A DNA stretch of 64,000 nt, taken from assembly GCA_029449235.1 (NCBI GenBank), contig JANATG010000002.1, forward strand, positions 2,418,001 through 2,482,000, in the 5' to 3' direction. The position numbers and the translations under genes are program-made. Each line of letters starts with the position of its first letter. The first letter of the stretch is position 1. The DNA is from Linnemannia schmuckeri. Taxonomy: Eukaryota > Mortierellomycota > Mortierellomycetes > Mortierellales > Mortierellaceae. The notes under the pieces were generated by a model. The model saw nothing but the letters and a program-made list of their open reading frames with translations. It made no database searches and was not told the DNA's origin. Below, one piece after another: positions 9,750 to 22,404 of the stretch.

Positions 9750-11320
9750 AGCGTCCAGCCTAGATCTCTTTAAGATGTGCATTAAGACCCTGCTGGATCT
9801 TCTCCAGCTTGACTTGATAACCGCATTCCAAACATCAACACTTCCTCACTCAAACGAACTCCTTCGCCAACCTCAACCTTGGAATCCTTCGTCCAGATCA
9901 TCGCCTGCCCTTCTCGGCGTTCGTAGTCGTCTTCCCATCACTAATCATAACGGGCTGTTGGTTCGCCAACGCTATTCATCGCTTCTGGACCACCCGCGCA
10001 GCTGCCCACTCAGTCTCGGTAAACACGTCGTCGTTCATGGGGGAATAGGCGTACAACAGCTCTTCTCCATGGATGGATTCGCAATCGGGCATTGCCTGAC
10101 TCGACTGCTCAATCTTGAGGCCGAAATAATACCGTGCCAGATGGAACTTGCAAAGCGCACCTTGCTAACTTGCAAAGCGCGTTGAAGGCGCGTTCGATCG
10201 GGTAATGGAAGACCAGGAGAGTATTCAATAAGTAGAAGTCTACATGTACAAGTTCGCTTTTATACAAAAAAGGAAAAGATCAAATGATCACATGATCTCC
10301 TTGCGAATGTTTACAGCATTGTTGCGAAGGTTCTCACTTTGCACATTGCGCGCTCCATCCATTCACACAAACTAGCGTTGGACATACATTGAAAAACAAT
10401 GTATGTTCAACGCAGAAATGGTTGGCTGTCGTTGCATCGTGGAAGTTCGCTAGTGTATTTTTTTGCGCTTGTCTACATCCCGAATGATTGGCTGTCATTC
10501 AATCGTAGTTGTCTACATATGCGGAAGTCTACTTATTGAATACCCCCCAGATCATCCGGGTACTCGGCCACAACCTTGATCACGTCTTCTTCCGTCTCAA
10601 AAGCGACGATACGGTAGTAGGGCTAACGGCCTGAGTGCTCCACAAGATTGCATGCATCCGCACCACGGCGTAAAGCAAAAAAGGAGTGGTGTTAGGCTCT
10701 TGTACACAGGGGTCATCCGCAAAAATGAACACCTGTCCTGACCATCTGCGCAATTGCAACTGCTGTGTTGCTTGCAAATGTGTTTTTATGATATACCATA
10801 GAGAGAAATGCATTGTTGCCATTACGATGCGACCCTCCATAGATATAAGTCATCAAAGGGATGGATGTCGCCCCTGCCTTGAGAACAAGAGGGGACTGTG
10901 ATGTTGAGGTTGAGCCTGTCTCGCTCTGCATGTTCAAGTCCGTACTGGTTGGTTGGGTGGGATCCGATTTTTCGGTACTTTTCGGGGATCAGCTCTGGTT
11001 ATTGTTGATCTTTGAGGCTGAACTGGTCTATACTCCCAGGAGAAAGAGAGGGAAAGAAAACCATAGGAAGGCTAGTCAGTTTCCTTTGCAGCTAGAAGCA
11101 CACTTAACAGCAAGAAGTGATATACGTGGTGATGAGGTTACCCTTGCGCAGTGGCATCACGAACACCAGTCTAGGGTTGAGCCTTGATAGCAACACGCCA
11201 ACGTTCAGTAACGTGAGGATAGGGGACGTTGCGGAAGATAGCAACTTGGCGTTGAGTGTCAACAGAACCGAGGATGGTACCGTTGTTGAGGAGAGTGATA
11301 TCGATGGTACCTGCAGTCAT
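9750..11320 (-). pseudogene. Type-B carboxylesterase pseudogene (array middle copy)
   Basis: The start region at 11320 reads MTAGTIDITLLNNGTILGSV and ends exon 1 with the same DATAQG-gtaac junction as its neighbours. A TGG-to-TAG change puts a stop at 11171-11173. Exon 2 (about 11030-10795) is recognisable, with TYIYGGSHRNGNNAF, but is frameshifted before that motif. Exon 3 has lost its centre: DAC.LVEHS near 10650 runs almost directly into the region equivalent to DIVFHYPIER. The latter is itself split by the element at 10216-10548. The C-terminal remnant (about 10200-9760) has several stops. The copy is dead. It lies in the same orientation between two intact paralogues, so it records a third tandem duplicate. 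Confidence 0.88.
10216..10548. mobile_element. MITE-like element, ~330 bp, with terminal inverted repeats
   Basis: The ends carry an inverted repeat with core TATTCAATAAGTAGA (15 bp exact, about 24 bp with mismatches, starting with a G-rich end). It interrupts the esterase pseudogene between sequences that are contiguous in the intact paralogues (the DIVFHYP coding region), so insertion after duplication is directly visible. Internally it has an almost perfect hairpin at about 10377-10413 (GACATACATTG / CAATGTATGTTC) and no coding capacity. A target duplication of 2 bp (TG) is possible but not certain. A non-autonomous DNA transposon is the most likely reading; superfamily unknown. Confidence 0.75.
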
Positions 11321-11621
11321 TTTTAGGTATGTGTGCGGAGGTATAAGAAAAGTACAAAGAAGGGATTAGGAAAAAGGTGAAGGAAACAAACCTGACGCAT
11401 TTTTAAGTGTGTTGTATCTTTTTTCGATGGGGGAGGGGTGGAGCAGGACAAGATGTACGGCGTGATTTGTTCTGGGTTAAGGTTCAGGCTGCGATTCATG
11501 ACCGAAATCTTCATACGAAATGGGACGCTGCATTTGACTCTGAGGCAAACGATCGTTTTTGGTTTATATTATTGTACAAAAAGGGTATCACAGAGCTCAG
11601 ATGTCTATTTAGTTGTCTACT
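11321..11621. other. Intergenic spacer within the esterase array
   Basis: 301 bp between the start of the pseudogene copy and the stop of esterase copy 2. No gene or element is seen. Confidence 0.4.
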
Positions 11622-13602
11622 TCACTTCTTCGCGGCAGCGTCAAGGCTCTGCTGGATCTGTTGAAGTTTATACTTGGTAATAGTATTCCAATACAACATT
11701 GCTTGATCGCTCAGACGCCGTCCTTTACCAACTTCCACCTTGTAGTCCTTCTTCCAGATCACAGCCTCATCCTTCTCGACATGGGCAACATTCTCGCCGT
11801 CCGCATACACGGCTTGTTGGTTCGCAAAGGCGATCCACCGCTTCTGCATCTCCTCAGCCACAGCCAGCTCCGTCTCCGACAATACAGCCGCGGATATGGG
11901 TGGGTTGAATACGAACAGTAGCTCCGCTCCGTGAATAGATCCGCATCCTGGAAACAACGCGCTGATTTTGGCAGTCTCGACATCAAAGTGATATCGCTCC
12001 AGTCTGAACTTGCCCTCCCGCTCCTTGCTCAGCTGTACAAGTGCATCCACGACCTGCTCGTTGGGGTACTGGAAGATAAGATCTCCTGTATAGTCGGCAG
12101 CGACCTTGACAACATCCTCGTCAGTCTTGGGAGTGCCGTAGACAGACTCGAAGAGAGGCAAGAGCTGAGGGGAGGAAGCAAACTTGCTGACCAGCTGTGG
12201 CCAAGTCGCCAGGGTACGATCTCCAAACGCCATTGCAAACGAAAAGCCCTCGTCCTTGTTGGTTCCGATCAAAACAGACTTGAGATTGGGATCATATGAG
12301 GAAGGAAGCGTAGCCCAGGCCTGGATGGGCATCATCGAGGGAAGCAGTTTGCCGCCATCGTGGATAGGTTTGAATCCCAGTCCTGCGGTTGCTGCATCAC
12401 TGGCCTTGGTAAGCTCGTCCATCGGCACCGCTCTGAGACGCTTGATCTTTTCCGGTCCTGAGAGATCCAATGGGATGCCAAGGTTGGTGAGGAGGTTGTC
12501 GAATGTCTTTTGTCCATCCAGCTCAATGGTGCCTGCAGCCATAGTTGCAACAGTTCCTGATTGGAGGATCGCATGGTCAAAGAGACCATAATGCGCAGGG
12601 ATCTGCATGTGATAGTGAATAGAGAGGGAACCGGCCGATTCACCCCAAGCGATAACATTCCGACTGTCGCCTCCAAGAGCCCCGACGTTTTCTCGGACCC
12701 ACTCGAATGCCAGCTTTTGATCCTGCAGACCCCAATTGCCGATGGACTGGTCGTAAAGAGAGACGGGTGTGAGGTTCTGACGGACATATTCGTCCATGTC
12801 TTCCTGTAGTTCTTTGGAGGCGAGAAATCCGAACGCTGCAAGGCGGTAGTTGGGTTGAACGACGAGGACGGGTTTGTTGAGTTTGATACTGTGCGCGACG
12901 AAATTGCGCGCATCTATTTTATCATTTTCGATCCAAAAATAACGAATAGTAAAAAAAGGGTGAGCGTGAGAAGATTTCCCTCCTTTGAGGCCAAGCACGT
13001 CAGATTCATATCATGCACATGAGTTGTGAAGTATGTTACCATATACGGGGACAGCGTTGTTGCCGTTACGAAGGGATCCTCCATAAATCCATGTAAGCAC
13101 AGGGATTGGTTTTGCGCCCTCCTTGAGGGAAAGGAGGGGCACAAAGATGTTGAGGTTGAGGCAATCCTGCTCTGAATGGTCGACTCCAAACTGGTAGTTG
13201 GGATTGTTTCCGATCTTAAAGTACTTCTCGGGAACCATTTTGGCCAGCGGTGTGAGTGAAGGTGCCTGTGGGGGGACAGGCCTATGTTTTCATGCATAAA
13301 GAACCACAAAAGTCAGCTTTTTTTGGATAGGGCTGAGGGCGTGTCAACATGCATATCCGTGACAATATTTTTTGTTGTTGCTGCAACTTGCAGCAAGCAA
13401 GCAAACAAAATAAAAGTTACCCTTGTGCAGTGGCATCACGAACACCAGTCCAGGGCTGAGGCTTGACTGCAACGCGCCAACGTTCAGGGACATGAGCATA
13501 GGGGACATTGCGGAAGATAGCAACCTGGCGGTCGGTGTCGATCGATCCTCGGATGACACCGTAGCTGGGGAGGGTGATATCGATGGTCTCTAGGGTGCTC
13601 AT
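11622..13602 (-). CDS. Type-B carboxylesterase, 571 aa (array copy 2)
   Basis: Three minus-strand exons: 13602-13421, 13281-13040 and 12913-11622, introns of 139 and 126 bp, phase closing at the TGA. For exon 2 I chose the acceptor ending CATAG at 13282, because only it keeps frame and gives a QGPVPP-like junction as in copy 1. It is a type-B carboxylesterase with NVPYAHVPERWRVAVKPQPW, IYGGSLRNGNNA, the canonical nucleophile elbow GESAG (Ser234), an acid in GTNKDEG and the catalytic His in IHGAELLFVFN. There is no signal peptide. It is the closer match to textbook family motifs of the two intact copies. Its start is divergent from ARO1, 788 bp away. The substrate is not predictable. Confidence 0.9.
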
Positions 13603-14390
13603 GATTGATGTGATGTGTTGAATGTAAAAGGGTTTATGAAAACAAGGAGGGAAGAAAGGAGGGCGTGGGAGAAATCGATGGAAGGAAGGGGGGTGCTAAG
13701 AGTAAAGTAAGAAAGAGGAAGAAAAGGAAGAAGAAAAGTATTACGTTTTTTATGTCAGACGGAGGACAAGACGACAGAGGAAAGGTGGAAGCGCACCCCT
13801 GGAATTACTTGTTAATGGCTGACACAGAGCGATGCAAGACAAAGTTCCCAGCACGCCAAGGTTGATCACCCCTGGATTTGAGTCGAAGGTACAATTGTCA
13901 CGTGCATTGACATAGAAGAAGAATATTCGAGTGCATGAGTAACGATCTCCAATTGAGAGATATCGAAAGTGGATGACTGACACCTTTTTTGTGAGTGATA
14001 TGGGTCCCTGTGCTCTCCTTTCAGTGAAACTTCTGAGTCAAAGAAAAAAAAAAGGACGACCGAAAAGAGAATGAACAAAGAAAAAGGCGGGTCTCTTGTT
14101 CCTTTTTTCACATCTCTTCTTTACTCCTCCCTTCACTCCTCTTTCATTCCTCTTCCTCCTCGTCCTTTCCTTATTCCCTCCCTCCTTCACACTTCCATCC
14201 TCACGTCCTCTTCTCGTTCTTCCACTTCATACTTTTTCTCTTTCATTCCGTGTCCTTCTTCTTCTCCGCTTTTATTCTTTTCGGAGAACAACCAATATAC
14301 AACTTTTTTTCTGGACGCGTTCGTTCCCACAAGGGCTCACCTTCCAAGGCCGATAACCAGATCAACAGCAATAAGTGATAGCTGTAGACC
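13603..14390. other. Divergent promoter region, esterase copy 2 / ARO1
   Basis: 788 bp between the two start codons. The ARO1-proximal half (about 14100-14300) is a pyrimidine-rich tract typical of fungal core promoters. A GCN4/CPC1-type heptamer is at 14034-14040. Confidence 0.5.
14034..14040. promoter_or_regulatory. GCN4/CPC1-type site TGAGTCA
   Basis: A perfect match to the bZIP amino-acid control element (TGASTCA), about 350 bp upstream of the ARO1 start. Fungal aromatic amino acid genes are classic targets of general amino acid control, so position and context agree. A 7-mer can occur by chance; binding is inferred. Confidence 0.4.
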
Positions 14391-17300
14391 ATGAGTCACC
14401 CCAACCCTCATATCGACAAGGTCTCCATTCTCGGGTCAGAGAGTATCATCCTCGGTTTTCACATCTTCGACTATGTTCTCAGAGACACCCTCTCCAACTT
14501 CAAGGCCTCGACCTATGTCATCGTCACCGACACCAACCTCCAGAAGATCTACCTCGACCGCTTCACAAAGACCTTCCACAAGATTTCCCAGGAGATCGCC
14601 GCCGCCACCGGCGCTGCGCTTCCCCGTCTCCTGACTTATGTGATCCCTCCTGGCGAAGAGTCCAAGTCGAGAGCTGTCAAGGGCGAGATCGAGGACTACT
14701 TCCTTGGCCAGGGCTGCACTCGCGACACGCTTGTGTTTGCAATGGGCGGAGGAGTTATTGGAGATCTGGTTGGATTTGTGGCCGCGACATTCATGCGCGG
14801 TATCCCCTTTGTCCAGGTGCCGACGACTTTGTTGGCTATGGTTGATTCGTCGATTGGAGGCAAGACAGCAATTGATACTCCCGAGGCTAAGAACTCGATT
14901 GGTGCCTTCTGGCAGCCCAAGCGCATCTTCATCGATCTTGCTGTTCTGGAAACTCTCCCCGAGCGCGAGTTTGTCAACGGTATGGCTGAGGTTATCAAGA
15001 CTGCAGCTATCTGGAACCACGATGACTTTGTCCTGCTCGAGAACGGCGCCGAGGCAATCCGCGATGCCGTGTTGAAGCCTGTTCGCAATGTCGAGTTCCA
15101 AGGTAAAGATTATTTTCGATTGATTTGGTTGATTGATTTACAGTTGTATTGCTCTTATCAGCGACTTGAATGAGTTATGGGTTTTGGTTGAGTGAGTGAG
15201 TGGGAGAGAGATGGAGTGATGTGAACTGTGCGTATCTAAACTCCGTTTCACTCATGAAAAAGCCAAAAAAAAGTGATGACTGTACCTGATATTCTTTTAG
15301 CCTTGATTCATCGACTGACTGCTTTTTTATCTTTTTACTCATCAATTGATTGAATCTTAGGCGCCACTTTGGAGACCCGCACAACTGCCCAGCAACTTCT
15401 CCTTCAGGTCGTCATGGCCTCGGTCGCTGTGAAGTCGTACGTCGTCACACACGACGAGCGCGAGACAGGAATGCGAGGCCTTCTCAACTTTGGTCACTCC
15501 ATCGGACACGCCATCGAGGGTCTTGTCACCCCCAAACTACTTCACGGAGAGTGCGTCGCCATCGGTATGATCAAGGAAGCCGAGATCGCCCGTCACTGCG
15601 GTTACCTCTCCCAGGTCGCTGTCGGTCGTCTCACCCGCTGCATCCAGGCCTACGGCTTGCCCGTTACCATGGAGGAGAAGTTTGTCAAGAACTACATCGG
15701 CAACCAGTACTGCTCCGTCGACGAGCTCATGCGAGTCCTTCGTGTCGACAAGAAGAACGTCGGAAGCCAGAAGCGCATCGTTATGTTGTCCGGTATTGGA
15801 AAGACTCTGGAACAAAAGCCCTCCAACATCTCCGACGACATCATCCGCAAGTGCCTCGCTGCCTCGACCGTCGTCCATCCTCGCCCCGTCAACCTCCCTC
15901 CGGTCACACTTTCGCCCCCTGGATCAAAGTCGATTTCTAACAGAGCCTTGGTTTTGGCTGCCTTGGGTCAAGGAACTTGCCGCCTGACTGGACTACTTCA
16001 CTCGGACGATACCCAAGTCATGTTGACAGCCTTGACAAAGTTGGGCGCTGCGACATTCGAGTGGGAGAACAACGGCGACACCCTCGTCGTCCACGGAAAC
16101 GGCGGTAAGATGCACATCCCCGACTCAGAGCTCTACTTGGGCAATGCCGGAACTGCTGCTCGTTTCTTGACCACCGTCAGCGTTCTCGTTCCCCCTTCGT
16201 CCGACCCCGCCCAAAAGACTATCCTCACCGGCAATGCCAGAATGAAGCAGAGACCCATTGCTCCTCTCGTCGACGCCCTCACTGCCAATGGATCCGTCCT
16301 CAAATACGTCGAGGGTCAGGGATGCTTGCCCTTGGAGGTTACTCCCTTCAGCCATGGTTTGGCTGGCGGTGAGATTCAGCTTGCCGCTTCGATCTCGTCT
16401 CAGTATGTCTCATCGATCCTTCTCTGCGCTCCTTATGCCACCAAGGAGCCCGTCACTTTGGTCTTGACTGGAGGCCAGGTCATCTCCCAGCCCTACATCG
16501 ACATGACTATTGCCATGATGAAATCGTTCGGTGTGACCGTCGAGGTCCTCCCCAACAACACCTACCGCATTCCTCAAGGATCCTACATCAACCCCGAGAC
16601 CTACTTGGTTGAAGCTGATGCCTCCTCTGCCACCTATCCCTTGGCTATCGCCGCCATCACCGGCACCACTTGCACCGTTCCTAACATCGGATCCGCCTCG
16701 CTTCAGGGAGATGCAGGATTTGCCGTCAATGTCCTCCGCCCCATGGGATGCACTGTTGTCCAGACCGAGACCTCCACTACCGTCACTGGTCCACCAATCG
16801 GCACTCTCAAGGCCCTTCCTCACATCGACATGGAGACCATGACTGACGCCTTCCTGACAGCCTCGGTCTTGGCTGCCGTGACTCAACCCACCACCCCCGG
16901 CGGCAACAACGTCACCAAGATCAGTGGAATCGCCAACCAGCGTGTCAAAGAGTGCAACCGCATTGCTGCCATGATGCACGAACTCGGCAAGTTTGGGGTG
17001 ACAACCTCCGAGTTCGACGATGGTATCGTTGTTCACGGACACGACATCGCTTCCCTCACGCCCCCCAAGGAGGGAGTTCACTGCTACGACGATCACCGTG
17101 TCGCCATGTCGTTCAGTGTCTTGGCTAACGTCGTTCCCGGAGGTACCATCATTCGCGAGAAGAAGTGTGTTGAGAAGACCTGGCCCATGTGGTGGGACGA
17201 CCTCGAGTCCAAGTTGGGCGGTCGCACCTCTGATGTCGATCTCGGTCCCCCTCAGGAGCATCACGATTATGAAGTCAAGTCTCGCTCCTCTGGCAAGAAG

Positions 17301-19514
17301 GCCACTGGATGCTGGGCAAAGAGCGACGCTACCATTGTTGTTATTGGCATGCGCGGCGCAGGAAAGACTTCGATGGGTCGGTATGCTGCCAGGGCGTTGA
17401 AGCGTCCTTTCGAGGATGTTGACCAATACTTTGAGCGGACCTTGTCGACCACAATCCCCGACTTTATCAAGGAGCACGGTTGGCCGGCGTTCCGTGAGCA
17501 GGAGGCCAAGATGTTGGCAGAGCTGTTGGAGAAGCACCCCACGTCACACATCATTTCCTGTGGAGGTGGTATTGTTGAGACGGCGTCGTCGCGCGAGGCC
17601 TTCAAGAAGTACATTGCTCAAGGAGGAATCGTCCTGCATTTGGTCCGTAACATCAACGAGATCGAAGCGTACCTTAACAAGGACACAACGCGACCCATGT
17701 ACGGCGAGTCAATGCGGGACGTCTGGGCTCGCCGCGAGGCTTGGTACCGGGAGTGCTGCAACTACGAGTTTGTGGTGGCAGGCCAACAGCTGAAGGGCAT
17801 TGAGGCCGAGGATGCTAAGGAGTGGGCTTTGGTCGAATCCAACTTTGAGAGGCTCTTGCGCATCATCACTCAATCCGGCAGCAGAGATCAAAAGCGCGTC
17901 AGCAGGGCACAGGTCACCGCCAAGCCTACTTTCTTCCTCTCACTCACCTTCCCCGATATCAGCCCGGCCTTGCCACACTTGTCCAAATTGACGTTGGGTT
18001 CTGATCTGATTGAGCTCCGCGTGGATCTGTTGAAGTCTCCTAATACATCGGTTTCGTTCCGTGACCATGTTGCCCAGCAAGTGTCTTTGCTCCGCCGCCA
18101 CTCTGAGCTGCCCATTCTCTACACTGTCCGCTCGGTCTCGCAAGGCGGTCAATGGCCCGACAAGGATGTTGAGGGTATGGTCTCGCTGTTGAAGGATGGT
18201 TTGGAGTGGGGCGTCGAGTACTTGGATGTCGAGATTGGTCTGCCCAGGAGCAAGATTGACGAGGTTCTGGCACAGAAAGGCAACTCTTTGATCGTCGCTT
18301 CATGGCACGACTGCAAGGGCACCGTCGCCTGGTCGTCGGAGGCCATGGAGGCCCAGTACAAGTTGGCTGCATCGATTTCGCCGGATGTCATCAAGTTGAT
18401 CGGCACCGCCAAGTCGATGAAAGACAACTTTGAGTGCTCCGAGTTTGCCGAGCGCCACACCGCCAAGGCCGAGGACTTGCCCTTGATCTCGATGAACATG
18501 GGTGCACAGGGTCAGCTCTCCCGGGTCTTGAACAACTACCTTACCCCCGTCACCCACAAGTTGCTTCCCGTCAAGGCCGCCCCTGGTCAACTCGATGCTC
18601 GCGATATTCTCCTTGCACGCAACCTCATCGGACTCTTGCCTGCCAAGCAGTTCTACCTCTTCGGCACCCCCATCAAGCAGTCCCTCTCACCCTTGATGCA
18701 CAACACGTCGTTCCAATCTTTGGGTCTCCCATACCATTATGGTCTACACGAGACGGCGACGGTGGATGAATCTGTGGTTGCTAAGATGCGCGCTCCCGAG
18801 TTCGGTGGTGCCAGTGTCACGATCCCCCACAAGATTGAGATCATGTCCAAGCTGGATGAAATTACGGAGGAGGCCAAGGCCATTGGAGCCGTCAACACTG
18901 TGGTTCCAGTTTTGGGCGATAATAAGGAGCCGATCCTCGTAGGCGACAACACCGACTGGCTCGGTATCAAGCACCAGATTCAGCGTCACCTCAGCACCAC
19001 TTCGACTGTCCAGCCTCAGCAGATGAAGGGGTTGGTCATTGGAGCGGGCGGTACTTCTCGTGCGGCTCTCTACGCACTTCACCGCCTTGGCGTTCAGGAG
19101 ATCTCGATCTTCAATAGGACTTTGGTCAAGGCACAATCGGTCGCGGATTCGTTCAAGGACTTGTTTACAGTTAAGGTCATCGGATCGAACGAGCTCCTCA
19201 AGTCGTCGAAGTCGCCCTCAGATTACGACCTGATCGTGTCGACTGTTCCCGGAACGATTGAGAGCGAGGCCATGTTCGATGAGTCCATCTTTGGCGTGGT
19301 CGGCAAGAAGAAGGGTGTTGCTGTCGAGTTGGCTTACACCCCCCGGTTCACCCGCTTCCTGAAGTTGGCTGCTCAGGCTGGATGGGCTACCGTCGAAGGT
19401 GGCGAGGTCTTGGTTGAACAAGGTGGATGGCAGGCGCAGAAGTGGGTCGGCCGTCGCTGGGATCTCGAGAGTGTCCAAGCCCAGATGGACATTGTTCAGG
19501 CTGGCCGTGTTTAA
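14391..19514 (+). CDS. ARO1: Pentafunctional AROM protein (shikimate pathway), 1621 aa
   Basis: Two exons, 14391-15102 and 15361-19514, with one 258-bp intron after residue 237; phase closes. The protein carries out five consecutive steps from DAHP to EPSP in the cytosol. Domains in order: 3-dehydroquinate synthase (1 to about 390; GGGVIGDLVGF, SSIGGKTAID, metal-ligand NFGHSIGHAIE); EPSP synthase (about 405-860; GSKSISNRA at about 425, GNAGTAARF); shikimate kinase (from about 890; P-loop GMRGAGKT at 900-907); type I dehydroquinase (about 1050-1300; SWHDCKG, Schiff-base Lys about 1249 in IKLIGTAKS); shikimate dehydrogenase (from about 1335; FGTPIKQSLSPLMHN, GAGGTSRAALYAL). Length is near the 1588 of yeast Aro1. 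All active-site motifs are intact. This fusion is fungal or protist, not plant or animal. Confidence 0.98.
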
Positions 19515-20724
19515 AGGTCGTCTTCTCCGCGTAGTCTTTTTCTTTTTCCTCCTTCCTTGTCAATTAAAGATTTGTATTTTCGCAATGTATGTTCAGCCCC
19601 ATCATGTGAAAACAGGATTGGACAGCATTGCCACTGTGGTTTTAATAAACAAAAAGCGATCGTTGTTTTTTTACTACATTTCATTTCTCAGACACGCAGG
19701 AAAAACAGTCAGCCAACAACCAAGGTTGGGGTTGTTGGAGGGGTCGAAGGGATTGAGAAAGTTTGAGGTTGGGTGGATAGATGTTAGATTTGCGATTGAG
19801 GAGAAGGTGTGGCGGTGGGAGAAATGGCCTTTGCTTGATAAGGAAGACAACGAGGAGGAAGGGATGAAGTGTGTTGATAAGTTCTGGAGTGGCTTTGGAT
19901 ATAATGAGTACTACTAGTTTCTGTATCTTTGCAAATAATGAAGATCTTCTCACAACAGAACTGTGGTTATGCATTATAGGATGAGTGGAGGGGTGTGATA
20001 TCCAGCTTTCTTTGGGCGCACAATCGCAGGCAGATCGATGTTTGTCACCCTTTTGTTTCTTTTTACTTTTTGCGTTCTTTTGCCTTTCCTCTACACTTCA
20101 CTTCACTCCCCCTCCACCATCGACACACTCGACCACGCCGTTGCTCTTTCTTTGCATTTTTCGTTTTCATTCGTTATCTCACATTCTTCTCTCTTTCCCC
20201 CTTCCTCTTCTTCGTTTACCTTCTTGTTGCTCTTCCCACCCTTTTTACTGTGCCTACTTCGCCTTTCAGGACGATAACGACCGGAACCTCGCTGTCTGCT
20301 TATTCCTCTCGGTCCTTTCGACTAATTGTAGAAGACTCGGAGGGCGCTAGGACGTCTTGGCGGTTGCTGCAAGTGACATTCAGGAAGCGAGAAAAAAGCG
20401 TAGTCTCTTGCTCGCCTGTTTGATAGCAATGAGCAGTCGAGGATCAACCACTTGTCTACGGTCGTTTTCTTTCCTTTGCCTTGTAAACTTTTTGACACGT
20501 TCTCCTTTGTCACCCTTTATCTCTCCTAGGGTTCTGTTCACTCAGCCCGTACCAGGATAGACAGCGTGTCGACTCTTCATTAACAGCGCATCCTTCTTCC
20601 TCGTCTCCTCAGCCCCCTTACTTTCCCACCTCCCACTGCTTCTCCTTCTCGCGCCACACACCACCTTCGACCGTTGTACCGACAACCACGAGCCACTAGG
20701 TCCTTCGGACTGGATGACTTGCAA

Positions 20725-20776
20725 GAGTTGCTTCGGTTGCCCTTGCGAGTTGCTTCGGTTGCCCTTGCGAGTTGCT
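20725..20776. repeat. Tandem repeat of a 22-bp unit
   Basis: Two exact 22-bp copies (20725-20746, 20747-20768) of GAGTTGCTTCGGTTGCCCT plus TGC, followed by a partial third. No function is apparent. Confidence 0.85.
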
Positions 20777-21966
20777 CTACACTCACGTTATTGGCGTCAC
20801 CTAAGCGAACCTAGTCTTGTGCGGTTGTCGGGGGGCTGCTGATTTCGCTCATTGTGCCACGGGGGTCCAGCGGGTGCGCTGCAATCAAAGACGAGAGAGT
20901 TGGTCCAGGGCGAGACTGGTTCTCAATAAGCAAAGCAAGCCTTCTTTTTCATATATATAATGCACCTTTTCTTGCTTATTTTTATTTTTTTTATTCTGTT
21001 TGGGCTATTTCATTTCGACTTTATTAACACGAGTAGAAATCAACTCGATCTGCACGCTTTTATTTCTTCTCTTCACTTGTACAAAGAATATAATTGAAAA
21101 AAAAAAAGTCCTAATCTGAGATTCATTCTCCAGCAGCATGGGTCCCCTGACTCGACCGGCGATCCGGCGTAGAACATCTCAGGTGATCCAATAGAACGTG
21201 TAAGACTTGCCTGACTGAAGGTTTTGGTAGCGGGCAGCATACCAGGCAGCAGCCTTTCTTTCTAGGGAAGAGTTATTACTTGGCAGAACTACCTTGGCGG
21301 CAGGGGCGTAGAACTCTTGTTCAAGCTCCAATCGGAATCAAGTGCGGATTGTCGTGAAGGTTCGGATGACCTGAGGATTTCATACTCTCTCTTGTTTGTA
21401 ACAATACCCCCTCCTTAGATGAACCCACTAACAACCTCCAGATCACTAGATGAACATGTAGCGTAGACGTAAATATTAGTATATTAGCATAAAGGTAGAA
21501 TATAGAGAACTATAACGAATAGTAAACAAAATACTTACCTTTAGAAGCCGTATTGATTCGTGAGGGACTTCAGCCCCTACCCATAAAGAGCTTTCTACAC
21601 CGTGTCGTTCTGCATATAATTCTCTTAGCCCTCGACCAGCATGGTCTCGTTGAACGGCTTACGATAACCCTTGGGAATAAAAGACTCGTCCTGGTCTGGT
21701 CCACGACCTGGTCCTTGGGCTGTGATGCGTTGAGGATCAACCTTCCGAGATGGTGCACTTAACCTTGACTCTGAGCATGAAGCTACAAGGCCCGAGAGTA
21801 CAAAAAGAAGAAGGGATGGTCGTTTGAGAAAAGAGACATTGGTTTTTAGGGCTGCATCTGTATCGTGGGTGTAACTGGCACATTCAGAGTACGAGGAAAT
21901 GCGTTATCCGAGTACTTGATGTTTGTTTCGCTTTGCGATGCTGTCTTTAGTTTTGGAGGGGAGCAC

Positions 21967-22345
21967 GCAGTTGGGTCGATGTTGATCACTGATCTTGGGC
22001 GACTGCTGATCAAAGTGCTTGGAGCCTATCGACGGCACCGAGCCAAGATAGTTAAAGAAAATAAAACAGCAAAAACAAAGGGCAGCAAACACGACCGATG
22101 GTGCAAGATGGAAAAGAAAAAGAGGAAGACAGGAAAGACAGAGAGGGAAAGGTCACAAGGCCAGTATGGGGACGACTATCAAATATGCTCATGTCTTTAG
22201 GGGTCGCCGATGATTGGGTGATGAAGAATGGTGACTGAAGGGAAAGCTTTAGCCAGGCGGAATCTTACTAACGATATATTCCCAAGATCAAGCAGAAAAG
22301 TGGGTCGACTACTGTTGATGCTGGGTCTAAGAGAAACGGGGCGCA
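21967..22345 (+). repeat. Dispersed repeat, copy 1 of an inverted pair
   Basis: It matches the reverse complement of about 24090-24450. Shared segments include TCAAATATGCTCATGTCTTT, GAATCTTACTAACGATATAT, GGGAAAGCTTT and AAGTGGGTCGACT. Parts translate similarly in both copies (LGRLLIKVLG versus LGRLLIEVFG), hinting at an old coding element. The family is not recognised. Confidence 0.75.
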
Positions 22346-22404
22346 ACAAAAAGAAAAGATGAAGCCAAGGAGAAGTCTGCATGGATGCTTTGATTTAGAT
22401 AACT

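Noticed and set aside
16410..17537. 375-residue open frame antisense to ARO1
   Set aside because: It lies wholly opposite the EPSP synthase and shikimate kinase coding region and is explained by the strong codon bias of ARO1; composition is not protein-like.
19681..20423. Short frames on both strands after ARO1
   Set aside because: Low complexity, no start context, no motifs; likely 3' flank and CT-rich DNA.
21865..22200. 111-residue plus-strand frame
   Set aside because: Falls in a dispersed repeat copy whose relative at 24.1-24.45 kb is broken by stops; treated as element debris.
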